DNA of 64,000 bases from Molanna angustata (Eukaryota; Arthropoda; Insecta; Trichoptera; Molannidae): assembly GCA_963576475.1 (NCBI GenBank), contig OY754982.1, positions 10,194,546-10,258,545 on the forward strand. Reading direction: 5' to 3'. The first letter of the stretch is position 1. Every line of letters begins with the position of its first letter. The notes beneath the pieces were generated by a model. That model was not told where the DNA came from, searched no databases, and was given only the letters and a program-made list of their open reading frames with translations. This document shows positions 35,416-51,800 of the stretch, piece by piece. The position numbers and the translations under genes are program-made.

Positions 35416-37799
35416 GTACAACTAAAAAATAATAGTACCTACCTATACTTCAAAGATTAGATATAAATTAAAGATCTTTTCTATTATCGCTGGCGTAGTG
35501 GCTAGATTAAAAACTAGGTATTTAAAAATAAATTAAATGTGCGTGTTTTGAAGTTGTCTTTTTTACAGACCATAATAAAATATTATTTATCATCATCATT
35601 GTCTGAATGATCAAAAAACGTTATAAAACGATCGAGCTGTTTTTTGTTGCGTTCTTTCATACCCATAGTTTAAAAGACAGCGTTTGTCTGATTGGGAACA
35701 TGTGACAGCAGGAGACCCAATTACAGTAATTGCATTAAATTATCTCTATGTTCTTCCGACAGCTACTTAAGGAGGTAGGTAGATATTGAAAGACAAAAAC
35801 AACGTTCAAATAGGAATTATCTTCGTGTCACGGACATTCAGAATATTATTCTCTACACACTGGCCGATGGACGGGGCTGTCTGATGCGATTCTCACGAGA
35901 ATTAGAAACTACATATGTAGGTAACTTATACAAGATAATTTAGAATAGGGGATTTTAAACAAATAATAAATACGCTTTTGAAAGATATTAATTTAGAATC
36001 ACGATGAGGACAAATGACAAAACAAACATTGATTAAACCGAAATGATTTTTACTAATTTGATGATTTGAAGAAAAACATTAGGAAATATAAGTCGGTTTT
36101 CAAACTAAAGAAACACTATCGTTGTTGCCAAACATCTTGCACTTTTAACCGAGAAGGGTGGCGATTAACAACAAAGCAAAAAGACGCAAATTGCAAATTT
36201 TCTTGTTATATTATTTAAAAAAATAAATAAACAAATCAGACAATATACCTACAAATAAATAAAATGATGCATACTTTATTATATTGGACCAACTCGTCTT
36301 AGAATGATCAGTTTAAAATCATCAATGTGACTTTTACCTATTTTCTTATGCTGTACTATTCTAGACTGGCGGTATTTTTTCCATACGGCAATTTCTATCT
36401 AGATAATGAGTGAAATTGCACTTGTGAGTAAACATCATCATCTCCTGCCTCTGTCGTAGTTCATCCGAGGTGAACGTTTAATAAGACGAAGTTTATCAAT
36501 CAATAAGGGAATTATAAGTATTATGCCTGGTTTGCCCTTCTTATCATCACTCACCATGATCTGCGAACAGTTAATGAAAATAGACATAAAAGTACATTAA
36601 AGAGGTTATTATAATTATTTATTACTAGAAAAAAAAACATTGAAACCAAGGAACCAAGAAAAATAAAAAAAAACAATTATTTGTAGTAAAAATAACATAA
36701 TATTAGATAGGAAGATGATGAAATAGGAATCAGTAGCCTTACTCTGTATATGTACTTATCGGAAAAAGAACTTGAGCCAGTAATGTGGGTGTGCAAAGTG
36801 CAAATTTGTATATTTTTGCTCGGCTGGTATATGTGCAAACCGGTCCCCTCCACGCCAAAAAAGTTGATAGAAACTATGCACTAAAAACCGATCCTATTTT
36901 CGAATTTGGGTTTTGAACTTACCAACCTGTCTACTATTACGATTAAACATATCTGCCTACATTATTATCCGTTACAAATTACTTTTCTCAAATACCTAGG
37001 TATGTGAAATAAGTTTGAAGAAGTCTTAAATGTCCGGATTGTCAAGGCGTATTATTTTGAGAGTGAAGATGTTCCATCTAATAAGATTTAATTTAGTTTT
37101 TATGACGTAGATACTAAATAATTTTGCATCCATTTTGCTACAACTCGAAGATTCCACGTCCACGATACACATCCGATTTTTGTAATTGAAAATTTTTCTA
37201 TAAAAAATGTAGATGATTAAAACTGAATGTTTATTAGATGTTCTATTAATGCGAAATTAGAACGGTACTCTGATAATTTATTTATACTGTAATGTACTTT
37301 CTAATATACTTTAAATGTTTTTTTAAGCCTAATTGATATTATTATGTACATAATATTGATACTAAATTACAGTATTCTTACTAATATTTCCTTAGGCCTA
37401 TGTTGTTTTTAGCCTAAGTAGGCACCTGTCTGTACTACAGACACAGCTCTCAATATCGTCTCACCATACATATTATTATAATTACAGGTACGTTTAATAT
37501 ACAACGCACGTAACCGTTGTGAGATGGCTTTCTTAGCGAAATTGCTACGATGCAATAATTAAAACTCTTTACATAATGCGAATTTACAAAGTTGATAAGG
37601 ACGTTATAATTAAATGAAATTACTTATTGGCTGGGAGCTGGCTAGGTTTAATTATTGCCCCTAGTCTTCCGTAACTAAATCCTAATAGGTTTATAGTTGT
37701 CTATGAGGTTGAAGAGCTTATTAATTTTGATAGAATATGGGTAGGTAAATTCCTGTTTCATGAACAAACAAGTTAACACAACATAACTTAATTTTTATT
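35416..37799. other. AT-rich stretch, nothing recognised
   Basis: No feature can be supported. Confidence 0.5.
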
Positions 37800-37925
37800 C
37801 ATGGTTACATTTCCTAGGATTGATTTGCATCAAGCACTCCATGTCTCCACATATATCTGTTGTTCGCCAGCCTCTTTATCTCTTGGTAGCTCTTACAGTG
37901 CACAGAGCAGGCAATCTTAATATAT
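37800..37925 (-). pseudogene. Possible LINE C-terminal fragment
   Basis: The minus strand reads SYQEIKRLANNRYMWRHGV, which resembles the IK..A..R..WR..V ending of several insect LINE proteins. The fragment is short and has no clear tail or target duplication. Confidence 0.4.
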
Positions 37926-38320
37926 ATCATTACGATATATAACCTAACCATACCAAACGTAAAACAAATTAACAAAATATGTTTAAATTAACACATCAAA
38001 ATTATACAAATATATATCGTCAGTGTCCAATATTATACATTTCACTCAAAAAATCACAAATATTCTCATAAGTATTTGTTTTGCTATACGCAGAATCAAC
38101 CCACATTCTTTATAATAGTATGTTATTGAATTGGGGATAGATGATAAACTTGTTTATAGTTGAAATTGTTCGTGTAAACGAATAAAATATATTTATCTGC
38201 GGTCATATAGGCGAAATGATAAATGTAGGAAGTACATTGTTAAAAGTCCATCAATCCTTCACAATTAATTTGGCTTGACGTCACAGAAAGTGAATTAGAT
38301 CCCACAATATATTATATATA

Positions 38321-39024
38321 ATTGGTTGTTCAGAAAGTTATTGCGTTTTTTTGTGTTAATTAAGGACCAAAATTCAACCTAAGAGTATCAAATTTTAAAT
38401 TTCGACAGAAAAGCTCTACGCCGAATTCGTGGTCTTGTTAAGGAAGGATGAGTTGTACAGTATTTATGTAGTTCTTCGAATCTAATCGCATATTATATTA
38501 TATGTAAAAAGAATGTCAAACACTACCCAAGCAAATCATGAGAGAATAAGTCTAAGTTGGGAGGCTGGCAAAGAGAGATGCGACACAGCGCCTGCAAGTA
38601 AATAACTGGAGAGTTGGTGGCTAAAGTTGAAGATGGGCAAGGGTCGATTTGGGCTGTGGTAGTGCCATCGAAGAAGTTTATCATGAACGGCCGAATTTGA
38701 TCAATTTTGTATTCATCAATCCGATGCTTTCAATTGGCCTTCTAAAACATGATGCATCTTCAACATCAATATTGCCGGAACGAAATTTTTCAAATTTGTT
38801 TAGGAACTGCCGTTTTTTCAATACATATTTTGCTTTCGACAAATAAGGCACCATACGAAAACTATTTTTCAGAATCAAACATTTCTTTTCCTATCAAGCT
38901 TCGCTATATTGGCCGACAAAATGCAGTAGTTTATAACAATGCGGCCTAGTATGAAATTGGCCCTGAAAAAGTACAATCAAGTCTTCAGTTGGGCAAAAAC
39001 GAAATGACTTTCCTAACAACCTAT
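38321..39024 (-). mobile_element. Internally deleted mariner-like element
   Basis: The left terminus ttggttgttcagaaagttat (38322) and the inverted right terminus (aaaacgaaatgactttccta, ending at 39022) match mariner inverted repeats of the ggttgt.cagaaagt..ttgcgtttt type. TA lies at both edges (38319-38320 and 39025-39026). The element is 704 bp, about half the normal 1.3 kb, so most of the transposase is gone. The remnant is read on the minus strand. Confidence 0.88.
38681..38878 (-). pseudogene. Mariner transposase, N-terminal remnant
   Basis: The minus-strand frame contains LKKRQFLNKFEKFRSGNIDV followed by EDA, then a damaged RRP. This matches the second helix-turn-helix of the mariner DNA-binding domain (RWF.KFRSGDF...D.PRSGRP). 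The catalytic DD34D region is absent, so it cannot make active transposase. It lies wholly within the element at 38321-39024. Confidence 0.8.
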
Positions 39025-39026
39025 TA

Positions 39027-42000
39027 TATTATATTACCATTATTTTAATACAGAGTTCACGCTATTGCCCAAACGCCCGCATTGTTTTGTTTTCTCCAGT
39101 TAAACACTATTTATTATATGTATACGAACTTCTCCGGGATCTGGTTTGGTTTTTTCCCCACGTACGAAGGGTATAATTTTAAGGTCAGACTGTTTTAGGT
39201 TATCAATTTACATAATTTACGTGAGCGAGGATTACACAATACTCGTGGAATGGAAAATGGTGACAAACGACTGGCATATAGGAGTGATTGAAACTGACGT
39301 GCGTGATTAATTAGGACGATTTGAATATGTCGAGAGCACGCACTGATTGTTACAAATTTATGTGGGCAAACTGGGTCTACGTAAATAAGACTTGAGATTT
39401 TTCTTATTTTTTTTGCGTATTCATCGATGATTCTTCATCCTCCAATTTAATCATTCATTGATTAGTAAAAGTATTTCAATATTTTGTTTTTAGATCGTCA
39501 ATTCCAAACGAAATTTGTGATCTTGACGGTATTGTATGGATTGAATTCGATTTACGACAACTCTGAAACCGATCGTCCGCTAGTTCGGTCTATAATAGGA
39601 GAAGGGACGACAGTGTTATTTTTGTATCTCGTGACGTTTTTGCCCCCATTTTACAAGCATCATCACAATAAAGAGTTATGGACATAGAACCGTCCATTTG
39701 TAATTTAGTCTCCGTCCTTAATGTGTCACTGACCAGTGTGGGCGGTGATCCATCACAATTACGATTAATGAAATGTATTGTTGAATCTCTTTTATTTTCT
39801 GTCACCCCGATAACAAACCGAAAATTTTCTCTCATTCTATTTTGTCTCTTCTTTTGTGGACCGTTTTTTTTCGTCTCGTATCATTCATTATTTTCGTCGG
39901 GGTGTGAACCTGAAATAGAATTAAAATGTAAAGACGTGAGGGTTAAATATTCGAAGGGATTAAATTCGAAATTAACATTCGTGCGCTCACAAAAGGGTTT
40001 TAATCAATTAAGGATTCTGCATTGTCACCATTGTGAAGTTTTTTCTACATGTTACGTAACCCTAAACTATGCTACGTAAGCTGAAACTATGTCTTATCTC
40101 GCATTAATTTGAAATTTAAATGGCGAGAGGCTTTTTAACTTCTGTTGGTTTTGTATTTCACATAAAATGTTTTGCATTTCAAGACGAGTTTTTTTTCTAT
40201 AAGAATTCAACTATTTTCGTAATATAAACTATACTTTTGACAATATGACGGGCATTCAATTATATAACACATAGATTTTCGTATACTTACGACAAAAATA
40301 GCTCGTTAAATAATATATTCGTAACCAAACACGTTTGATGATTTTTAATAATATTTAAAATTTATGTTTTATTGTTAGTTAAATCAGTAGGCATTATGTA
40401 TCGTGTTACTTCAATACCTCTCTGTGTGGGTTTGCTGCTTTGTGTAGGTTTATTTTTTAATCCGTTTCGCATGGATTGAATTAAATTCAATTGAATTATT
40501 TTATTGATTTATCTTCAATTAGCATTCGGCTGTATAATCACGGTCCCAAAATATTATGTTTAATGATTAATCTCGCTATGGATAACGGGTGTTTTTTGTG
40601 AAATGACTTTGAAGCGAACGGTACACTGTAATATTGAGGTATTGTGATGTCATCCACATTAATATCCGAACGTTATTCGTGCAGATTTTGTAACTAGGTA
40701 CACGCAAGTACCTACCTTATTCATAAACGACGATAATGCTGTATGATCATCCGAACGAATTACATCACGTAGTTCCTTACAACTGAAGCGAAATGGGAAG
40801 GAGATCTTTTCAGATGCCGCAACCGCGGTCTAGCTCGGTATTTATAAACCCTTCAAACAATATGCTCTCCTGGTATCGCTCGCCTCCTACAGTGATACTT
40901 TTTTTGTGTTACAGAAAAACACAGGAAAAGTAGGAGGTAGGTTCGCCTGTGAGATTGATTTTTTTTTTCTCCTTTTCAATCGTTCGTTTCAATATTTACA
41001 GTTCTAAATTATTGCAAGGTTCTCCGCTGACAGGCGATTCATTTACATCGCATGATTTATATGTCTTCAGGCATCTGTTGACGGGTTACATACAAAAATT
41101 AAACGAATGATTTACCTCTTGTCGCATTTTAACTCTGTTGGTACCTATATTGAAGTAGTGTTTAAATTAACTCCGCGTATACCTAACTTATAATATCGAT
41201 TTCTTTGTTTAAATTTTGTTTTGTTGCGTGTAGATATTGTTAAGGCACTCTCTGTAGATTCTGATTGATAGAGGTTCACGCCTAATTTTAAAGCCTCTAT
41301 TAGCTTTCTAGGAGTGAGAGGTTTATTACGAGGCTTTTGTCGAGAGTTTTATCCGTTCATTATTCGTTTCGAATCACGAATGTTTTCTTTTGTACAACAA
41401 TGGATGATGGAATCGCATCAATGGAAAAAATGCGATGCAAATAAGGTATATCAAGTTGGTACGCCCACACCATCAATACACGTCAGTTGTTGTGTCGGAG
41501 AAGTAGGTACCTGTGTCGCCATTGTTATAATTTCTTTATAGAAAAAAATAAATCATCATCATGAGGAGGCAGGGGACGTCGTGTCTGCTCTACGTATGAA
41601 AAAAACCAACAGCGACAATGAACATATTACAATGGAAATGTCACATTGCGGTGAAAAGTGTTGCCCCGGTACGAAATAGTATTTGAACCTTAATTTATTG
41701 TTATACTCTTTAGATATACATTACATTGTGTGAACTGTAATCGTTAGTTTTGAAAATCATACATATTTTCTTGGCAAACTAAATATATTATGTTTTAAAT
41801 CGCTTGCAGCCATGCCGAGTTCTATAAAATAACATTTTTTTCCTTTATATATCTACTAACTTATAATAATGTTATTTTTTCTTTTTGTTGCAGGTAAACC
41901 TTCAAGCTTTTTGACTTCACAAATAGTACTGTTTTATTGGTATTGGAACGATTTTGTATGAACCCTTACATATGAAGTATAGTGGTATGTCTTTTATTTT

Positions 42001-43074
42001 AATTTTTATATGTCAATTTTAAATGAAATATTGAACCCTGAATGATTTTTTGTTTATTTGCGTCTAAAAAAAAAACAAATATGATCACTGAGTTTTTTTT
42101 TAAATTTTATTTTAGTACATTCAACTCTTGTTGCTTACATTAAATTGTATCATAAAGTGTCAAAAACACTGCTTTACACGATAAAGACAATAGCATATTG
42201 TAATATTTGTGTCGTAAAATTAATGTAACATTTCGTACTTTCAATATTTCGTATTTTCTGTACACTTTGGAATTTAATGATAATAATAATGTTATATTAT
42301 AAACTTTGAAAGTATTCGTGAGTCACGATTCCAACCAGCGAACAATAATATAACATTTTAATATTTAGGATGAAAATTCTAACTAATAATAATAGTATCA
42401 AAGGAAACAGCAAAATTGTTATTACGTCCGATTCCATAACTTTTGAAGAACGTTCCGGCTGAAATAAGTGCGTTCCTATTCAACTTAGTTCAAGTATAAC
42501 GCTGAAATAGGAACGTTCTTACATGAATTTAGTCACGAATTAGTTCAATTCCATATTCTCTAACCGCATTTTAGTCGAATCATGTGTCAGAACGTTCATT
42601 ATTTTAATTCACACCTAATTGGAAGCGTACTAGTTATTTTCACAGCAGTCCGAGATATTTTAGCTAAGTTGAAAATATTAATTGTGTACGGAAAATAAAA
42701 TGGACTATTTACACATTTTGCGTTATGTTGAAAATAAAAACCAAAGAATATAAGTGCAGAAAACAATTATGAATTTGTTTCATCGACGACTAGATATTCT
42801 GTTAATAATCATTGGTTATATTATGCACATATGAAAAAAATTGATCCTACAATAAATAATTTGTCTTTACGTTGTAATGTTACTTTGTTGAATATGTTCT
42901 TATCTTTGAAAGAGTTCGTATTCTGTATTCTCGACAACTCCAGTTCAAACAACCGCTGAAGATCTTTTTCCTTACAAAGTTGTTGTATGTAAAACGAATC
43001 CAAGTTATTCAAAGCATGGATCACTATCAAAACAAACCTTCTAGCTCTGGAGATTCGCAGACGTTAAGGTTATT
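39027..43074. other. AT-rich stretch, nothing recognised
   Basis: No coding signal that I can support; the longest open frame (39678-40079, 133 codons) has no features and overlaps frames on the other strand. Confidence 0.5.
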
Positions 43075-43286
43075 TGATAGTATTTTTTTCTAAACCACAA
43101 ATAAACTGTTTTGCTAATTCATTAAACAACATTTTAAATCTGGAAATGTCACTGCTCCAACACTAGACTTGTATTAACTGTCGATTCTCTAACATATTAT
43201 AAAGGTACTGTTAGAATAATCGTACCTTCTTCTGCCTTTTTTCCTCAGCAATTGTTCAACATGATAGTATTTTTTTCTAAACCACA
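43075..43286. repeat. 25-bp direct repeat pair
   Basis: The words at 43075-43099 and 43262-43286 (tgatagtattttttt plus ctaaaccaca) are the same, 187 bp apart. The second lies at the start of the LINE fragment that follows. Confidence 0.8.
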
Positions 43287-43530
43287 CTTGATTGATTGCC
43301 CCGAACTTACAAGCCTAATAAATTATAGAGTCCCTACTAGACCCACCAGACAGAACGAACTTTTCAAAATCACCACGTGTAAAACCAACTCTTACAAAAA
43401 TTCATTTATCAACCGAAGTTGCTATTCTTATAATCAACTTTTTAACTCAATTGACCCTTTTCATTTAAATATTGATACTTTTAAAAAACAAATCCTTTCC
43501 GTATTATATTACCCCTTAACGGCTCCCTAA
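43252..43530 (+). pseudogene. LINE ORF2 C-terminus, Jockey-like
   Basis: This 92-codon frame carries the last block of a LINE protein: CPELTSLINYRVPTRPTRQ, LFKITTCKTN, SYKNSFINRSCYSYN and the aromatic/acidic IDPFHLNIDTFKK. Such R..R...LF.I...TN.Y.NS...R....YN motifs end many Jockey-type ORF2 proteins. The RT domain is absent, so the copy is 5'-truncated. A CA-rich 3' UTR follows. Confidence 0.75.
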
Positions 43531-43552
43531 CTTACTATAACACATAAATCCT

Positions 43553-43605
43553 CTCACACTCACACATGCACACACACTCACTCACACATACACACAATCA
43601 CACGC
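43553..43605. repeat. CA-rich low-complexity run
   Basis: Repeated cacacactca words within the presumed 3' UTR of the LINE fragment just upstream. Confidence 0.8.
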
Positions 43606-43867
43606 CATATTATACTAATTTTCAAAATATCTTTTATACTGGATAAATATCTTTATACTACTAAATTTATATTGGATTTTATTTATTATTTTGTAAACTA
43701 ACCATTGCTGTAGATAGGTCACCCGCACATTAATGTTGAAATTTAATGAATCATCGCACGGTCGTAAATGCAGTGCCGTTGTAGGTACCCACTTACAATA
43801 CATTGATTTTTATGTGACCCCTTCAGTGACGATGTGGCTATATTTTCATTATTTTGTATTCATGCAG

Positions 43868-45528
<1,661 letters not shown>

Positions 45529-45558
45529 ACATATTTCACCCGTGAAAACATCAAATAT

Positions 45559-46820
<1,262 letters not shown>

Positions 46821-46850
46821 ATATTTTGTACTCGCGAAAACCTTAGATTT

Positions 46851-47231
<381 letters not shown>

Positions 47232-47234
47232 TTT

Positions 47235-47835
47235 CTCTTATGTTATTTTATATTTTCATATTTACATGTTTTCTATGAATGCGTGTACGTGTTCTATGTG
47301 AAGTACTAATATATAATAGTCTGTAATTGGCTCAATTTATATGTATTTGTTTTATATAAAAAAAATTATACAGCTGTTGACTATTTATAAAAATAAATAA
47401 AAATAAAATAAAATAAAAAAAATGATTATGTGGTTTGCTTTCTGCGTCTTACGCTTTCACTGTCCTCGGTTCTGCGCCTCCTCTGGGGCCAGTTCTGCGC
47501 TGTTGTTTAGCATATCCAGCTTCGCCACTTTCCATCTGCGCTTTGGTCTCCCTCTGAATCTTTACCTGACACCTTTAAGTTTCGAGTTAATTTCCCTACA
47601 TATTTCGGTGGTCTTCTACAAAAATGTCCATACCACCTTAACCTGTTTTCTTTGAGCTCCTCGGATTTATCGCACTCCCAGGATGTCTCGAAAAATCAGA
47701 TTGGGATATGGTCATGGCTTACGTTTTTTTCTACATTATTGAGTGAACTCAGTTACATATTTTTCAGCTTTTTATTTCTCGAAATGTTTATTTTTTTCGA
47801 CGTTGTTAGATTCCAATTATTTGATTCCCGATCTG
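47235..47835. repeat. 601-bp segment repeated across the gap, left copy
   Basis: This segment, from ctcttatg after the T run to ccgatctg, reappears with no difference I can see at 48358-48958. It ends exactly at the first N of the gap. It is best read as the end of one contig that overlaps the next contig. Confidence 0.9.
47432..47655 (-). pseudogene. LINE ORF2 C-terminal fragment (left copy)
   Basis: The minus strand reads LRWYGHFCRRPPKYVGKLTR, then after frame breaks LDMLNNS, EEAQNRG and KRKTQKA. This is a LINE C-terminal region related to the one at 20940-21240. Stops and frameshifts show it is dead. It reappears at 48555-48778 in the overlapping segment. Confidence 0.75.
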
Positions 47836-48035
47836 NNNNNNNNNNNNNNNNNNNNNNNNNNNNNNNNNNNNNNNNNNNNNNNNNNNNNNNNNNNNNNNNN
47901 NNNNNNNNNNNNNNNNNNNNNNNNNNNNNNNNNNNNNNNNNNNNNNNNNNNNNNNNNNNNNNNNNNNNNNNNNNNNNNNNNNNNNNNNNNNNNNNNNNNN
48001 NNNNNNNNNNNNNNNNNNNNNNNNNNNNNNNNNNN
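47836..48035. other. Assembly gap of exactly 200 N
   Basis: A run of 200 N, a conventional placeholder length. The flanking 601-bp duplication suggests that the contigs overlap and that the gap is not a true unknown interval. Confidence 0.99.
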
Positions 48036-48354
<319 letters not shown>

Positions 48355-48357
48355 TTT

Positions 48358-48958
48358 CTCTTATGTTATTTTATATTTTCATATTTACATGTTTTCTATG
48401 AATGCGTGTACGTGTTCTATGTGAAGTACTAATATATAATAGTCTGTAATTGGCTCAATTTATATGTATTTGTTTTATATAAAAAAAATTATACAGCTGT
48501 TGACTATTTATAAAAATAAATAAAAATAAAATAAAATAAAAAAAATGATTATGTGGTTTGCTTTCTGCGTCTTACGCTTTCACTGTCCTCGGTTCTGCGC
48601 CTCCTCTGGGGCCAGTTCTGCGCTGTTGTTTAGCATATCCAGCTTCGCCACTTTCCATCTGCGCTTTGGTCTCCCTCTGAATCTTTACCTGACACCTTTA
48701 AGTTTCGAGTTAATTTCCCTACATATTTCGGTGGTCTTCTACAAAAATGTCCATACCACCTTAACCTGTTTTCTTTGAGCTCCTCGGATTTATCGCACTC
48801 CCAGGATGTCTCGAAAAATCAGATTGGGATATGGTCATGGCTTACGTTTTTTTCTACATTATTGAGTGAACTCAGTTACATATTTTTCAGCTTTTTATTT
48901 CTCGAAATGTTTATTTTTTTCGACGTTGTTAGATTCCAATTATTTGATTCCCGATCTG
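48358..48958. repeat. 601-bp segment repeated across the gap, right copy
   Basis: Matches 47235-47835. The sequence then continues uniquely from 48959. The LINE C-terminal fragment within it lies at 48555-48778 on the minus strand. Confidence 0.9.
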
Positions 48959-50926
48959 ATAGGCCGCAACGAACCAATCAGTCGCACAGACCACTCTTTA
49001 AATTGTGTCCCCGCATTATTTTTACTGAATGAGAAATAAGAAAACCAATTAAGCGTTTTAGACATTTCGGCTTTTTTTTCAGTAGTAAAAAAAAAGGTTT
49101 TACCGACAGCCGTCCGTTAATTAATTGAATTTATTGTCAATGTAGATCTAAAGCTTTTCACTCCCATGTGCCTAATCTTTGTCCATTATCGGAAACTTCA
49201 TTATACCACGGATATTTTGCCCGCTACTACGGTCCCAAACATTTCTGGTGACAATCTTTTATCTTGTTTAGAATATTTTGTTTTATGTAGAAATATCAAA
49301 TTACCTTCCATTTTTATGTGTTTGTGATCTAACATTACCAAATTTCGCAAACACATTTGGACTAGAGATACCAAAATATTGATATGTAATTGATATAATG
49401 TTATCAAACTGAAGATGTTATCAACATAAACAATCAAATTGAAAATGATATTGCTTATATCTTTCTTACATATGTGTCAGTGTCATGTGTAATCAAGAAG
49501 ACATGTTTCATAGACATTATCTGGATTGAGTTCTAATTTTATGAAATAGTTTGATTCGGTCGATAAAGCGGCTTACAATGATCGTAGTATTAGTACAAAC
49601 GGGCTGTTTATGGACTATGGTTTAAGCATGAACTTATGTGAACTAAATTACCTCCTGTCTGCTAGACTTTTGTTCTATTCAAAGCGAAAAATTAAGTAAA
49701 TTCTTCCATTGAATAATGATCTTGAATTATTTATAAAATTGCTACACGTTTTTTTTTTAATATTTCTCATTAGTGACATTTATTTTTATCTTTGTGAAGT
49801 ATGGTCATACTATAAAACGATACACAGTAACCATGTTTACTGAAAAATAAACTCATTTAAGATAGACAAACCTCTTTTTGAACATGCCCCTTGTTTTTGG
49901 TGCGAACCGTTTATTTGTTTTGGTCTTAATAAATTGAAAATAACGCGAATTCAATTCAAATTGCCAATAAAACGTGTATAATGTGAAATTTATTTAGAAT
50001 GATTTATAGATGTGTCGAATTTATGGAGTTCAAACGTAAATTTATGTAAATTTCTGCAATTCCAACCATTAGTTTATTTTCTCGCCTTTGTAAAACTTAA
50101 ACCGAGGATCTAGTATATTTTATAAAATTAAAATAACAAATTACTTTGTTTAAACCTTAGAAACTACAGAGTATTCGTGTACTAATATGTACTATTTAAA
50201 TGTAGAAATAGAGTATTTAAACGCATCAAGTTTTTTTATTATGAAAATGGCAAAAATGCTTAACAAAAAAAATATATATGTATATCAAACATTCTCTGTT
50301 TTTCCTTTTATTGTGTATGTGCTTTTATTTGTGATTTTTTTGTAATATCACAATGAAAAGCATATTTAGAAAAATTGTATATTTTATTTATCCGATTTAA
50401 AAAACCTACATAATGTACGACTTATGTCCTTCAGTGGGCCTACACGGGCTGATGGTGTTGACATTATTTACTAATGTGGCAGTAATTAAATATAAACTAA
50501 GAATGATTTCATTGATAAAAGCAGGTATATAAGGCGTTTGTTTATTTTGTACTTAAATTACACATATTCTATGTCGCTTAAAGTTGTTTCTCTTTCTTGC
50601 GTTTCTTGTACCTTTACTTAGTAAAACGTTCATGCTCGTAGATTGATGCTTCTGCGTGGTTAAACCAATTAAATGTGTTAACTTTATTTCTTTTAATAGT
50701 GTCTTTGTTGTTCTTATACTTTTTATCTTCATTTATGACGGTTCCGTACATCGTTTTGTTGCTCAAACCTCTTCAGCTGTTCTTCCCCCACCACCACCCA
50801 GTCTGCTTATGGGAACTAATAGCGGCCCCTTGCAAAACTCTGAAAGAACACATAAAGAACATACGGAGAGTTCGGAGAACTCTAAAACCTTGCAGACACT
50901 GCACTTAATGTGCCAAAGAGAGCTAA
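48959..50926. other. AT-rich stretch, nothing recognised
   Basis: Short frames only. A 110-codon frame at 50656-50988 has no features. Confidence 0.5.
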
Positions 50927-51800
50927 TCATGTTGAAACAACTGGCTCACTGCTCAGTGATAGTGAAGATAATACTGCACCGAATTTAAGACAGAAAGTCT
51001 TGAAAGCCCTAAAGTTGCTCTTCGTGGCTACAAGGTCCGCATGTCCAACGGGTCCAAAGAAATTCCCTCGGACATCGTCGTAGAGTTCTCGTCGGAAAGT
51101 TGACACGGAGAAGTTAGTGCATTCCCATAGGATATGCTCAGAAGTCTGTTCAGGGTTATCACAAAGCTGACATGAGGACGAATCGGATAAGTGAAAACGA
51201 AAGAGATAACTTTTGAAACTGCCGTGTCCAGTAAGGAATTGCGTGGTCCATAATCGGGAACAATCCACGAGGAAAAAATTCGAGTCCTCACATCAGGAAG
51301 AAATGAAAATGTCAGTCTGCCCACGGAACAAGAAGACCAGTTGCCAAGCATCTAAAAGAGAACTCCGGGCCAAGTTCTCAATCTCTCTACGAACTGTGGG
51401 TAAATTTACAGGTAGGAGAGAAACACCACCCAAAATTGAGCTTCGGCCTCTATAAAGGTTGTGAATTGAAGCTCGTCGCTGTGTTTCCAGATCAAGGGGA
51501 GTCAAACCTGTGAGAATAGAAAGTGTGTCGGTAGCGCAGGTTCTGTAAGCCTTTGCTAAAGCTATTAGAGCGAAGCGCTGTCCAGAAAGCAGCAGACGTC
51601 TAATGTATTTTTCACAACGATGAGCCCAACAAGGAGCGGCATAACACATAATAATAGCAGTATAACAGTCTTGCTACTGGAAATTTAAGGCCCCAACTAG
51701 CTCGAGCAAGACGTGAAATCTTTTGGAAGGCTATTTTTGCACTGTCGGATACAGCACGAACATGGTATTGGAAAGTTAGGCCTCTATCTCTACCTCTTCA
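50927..51800 (-). pseudogene. R1-like LINE ORF2 C-terminal third
   Basis: Minus-strand pieces read, in order, KIAFQKISRLARASWGLK (about 51740), the block MCYAAPCWAH...KYIRRLLLSGQR with ALAKAYRTCATDTLSILTG (51649-51293), and FLTGHGSFKSYLFRFHL followed by a CCHC motif CQLC-x8-H-x4-C (Cys at about residues 33, 36 and 50 of the frame starting 51268, His 45). This is the usual end of R1-type LINE proteins, including the C-terminal zinc-binding motif thought to contact nucleic acid. The RT core is missing and the frame changes near 51300, so the copy is dead. Confidence 0.82.

Noticed and set aside
39678..40079. 133-codon frame as a host gene
   Set aside because: No recognisable motif, overlapping frames on the other strand, and AT-driven composition.
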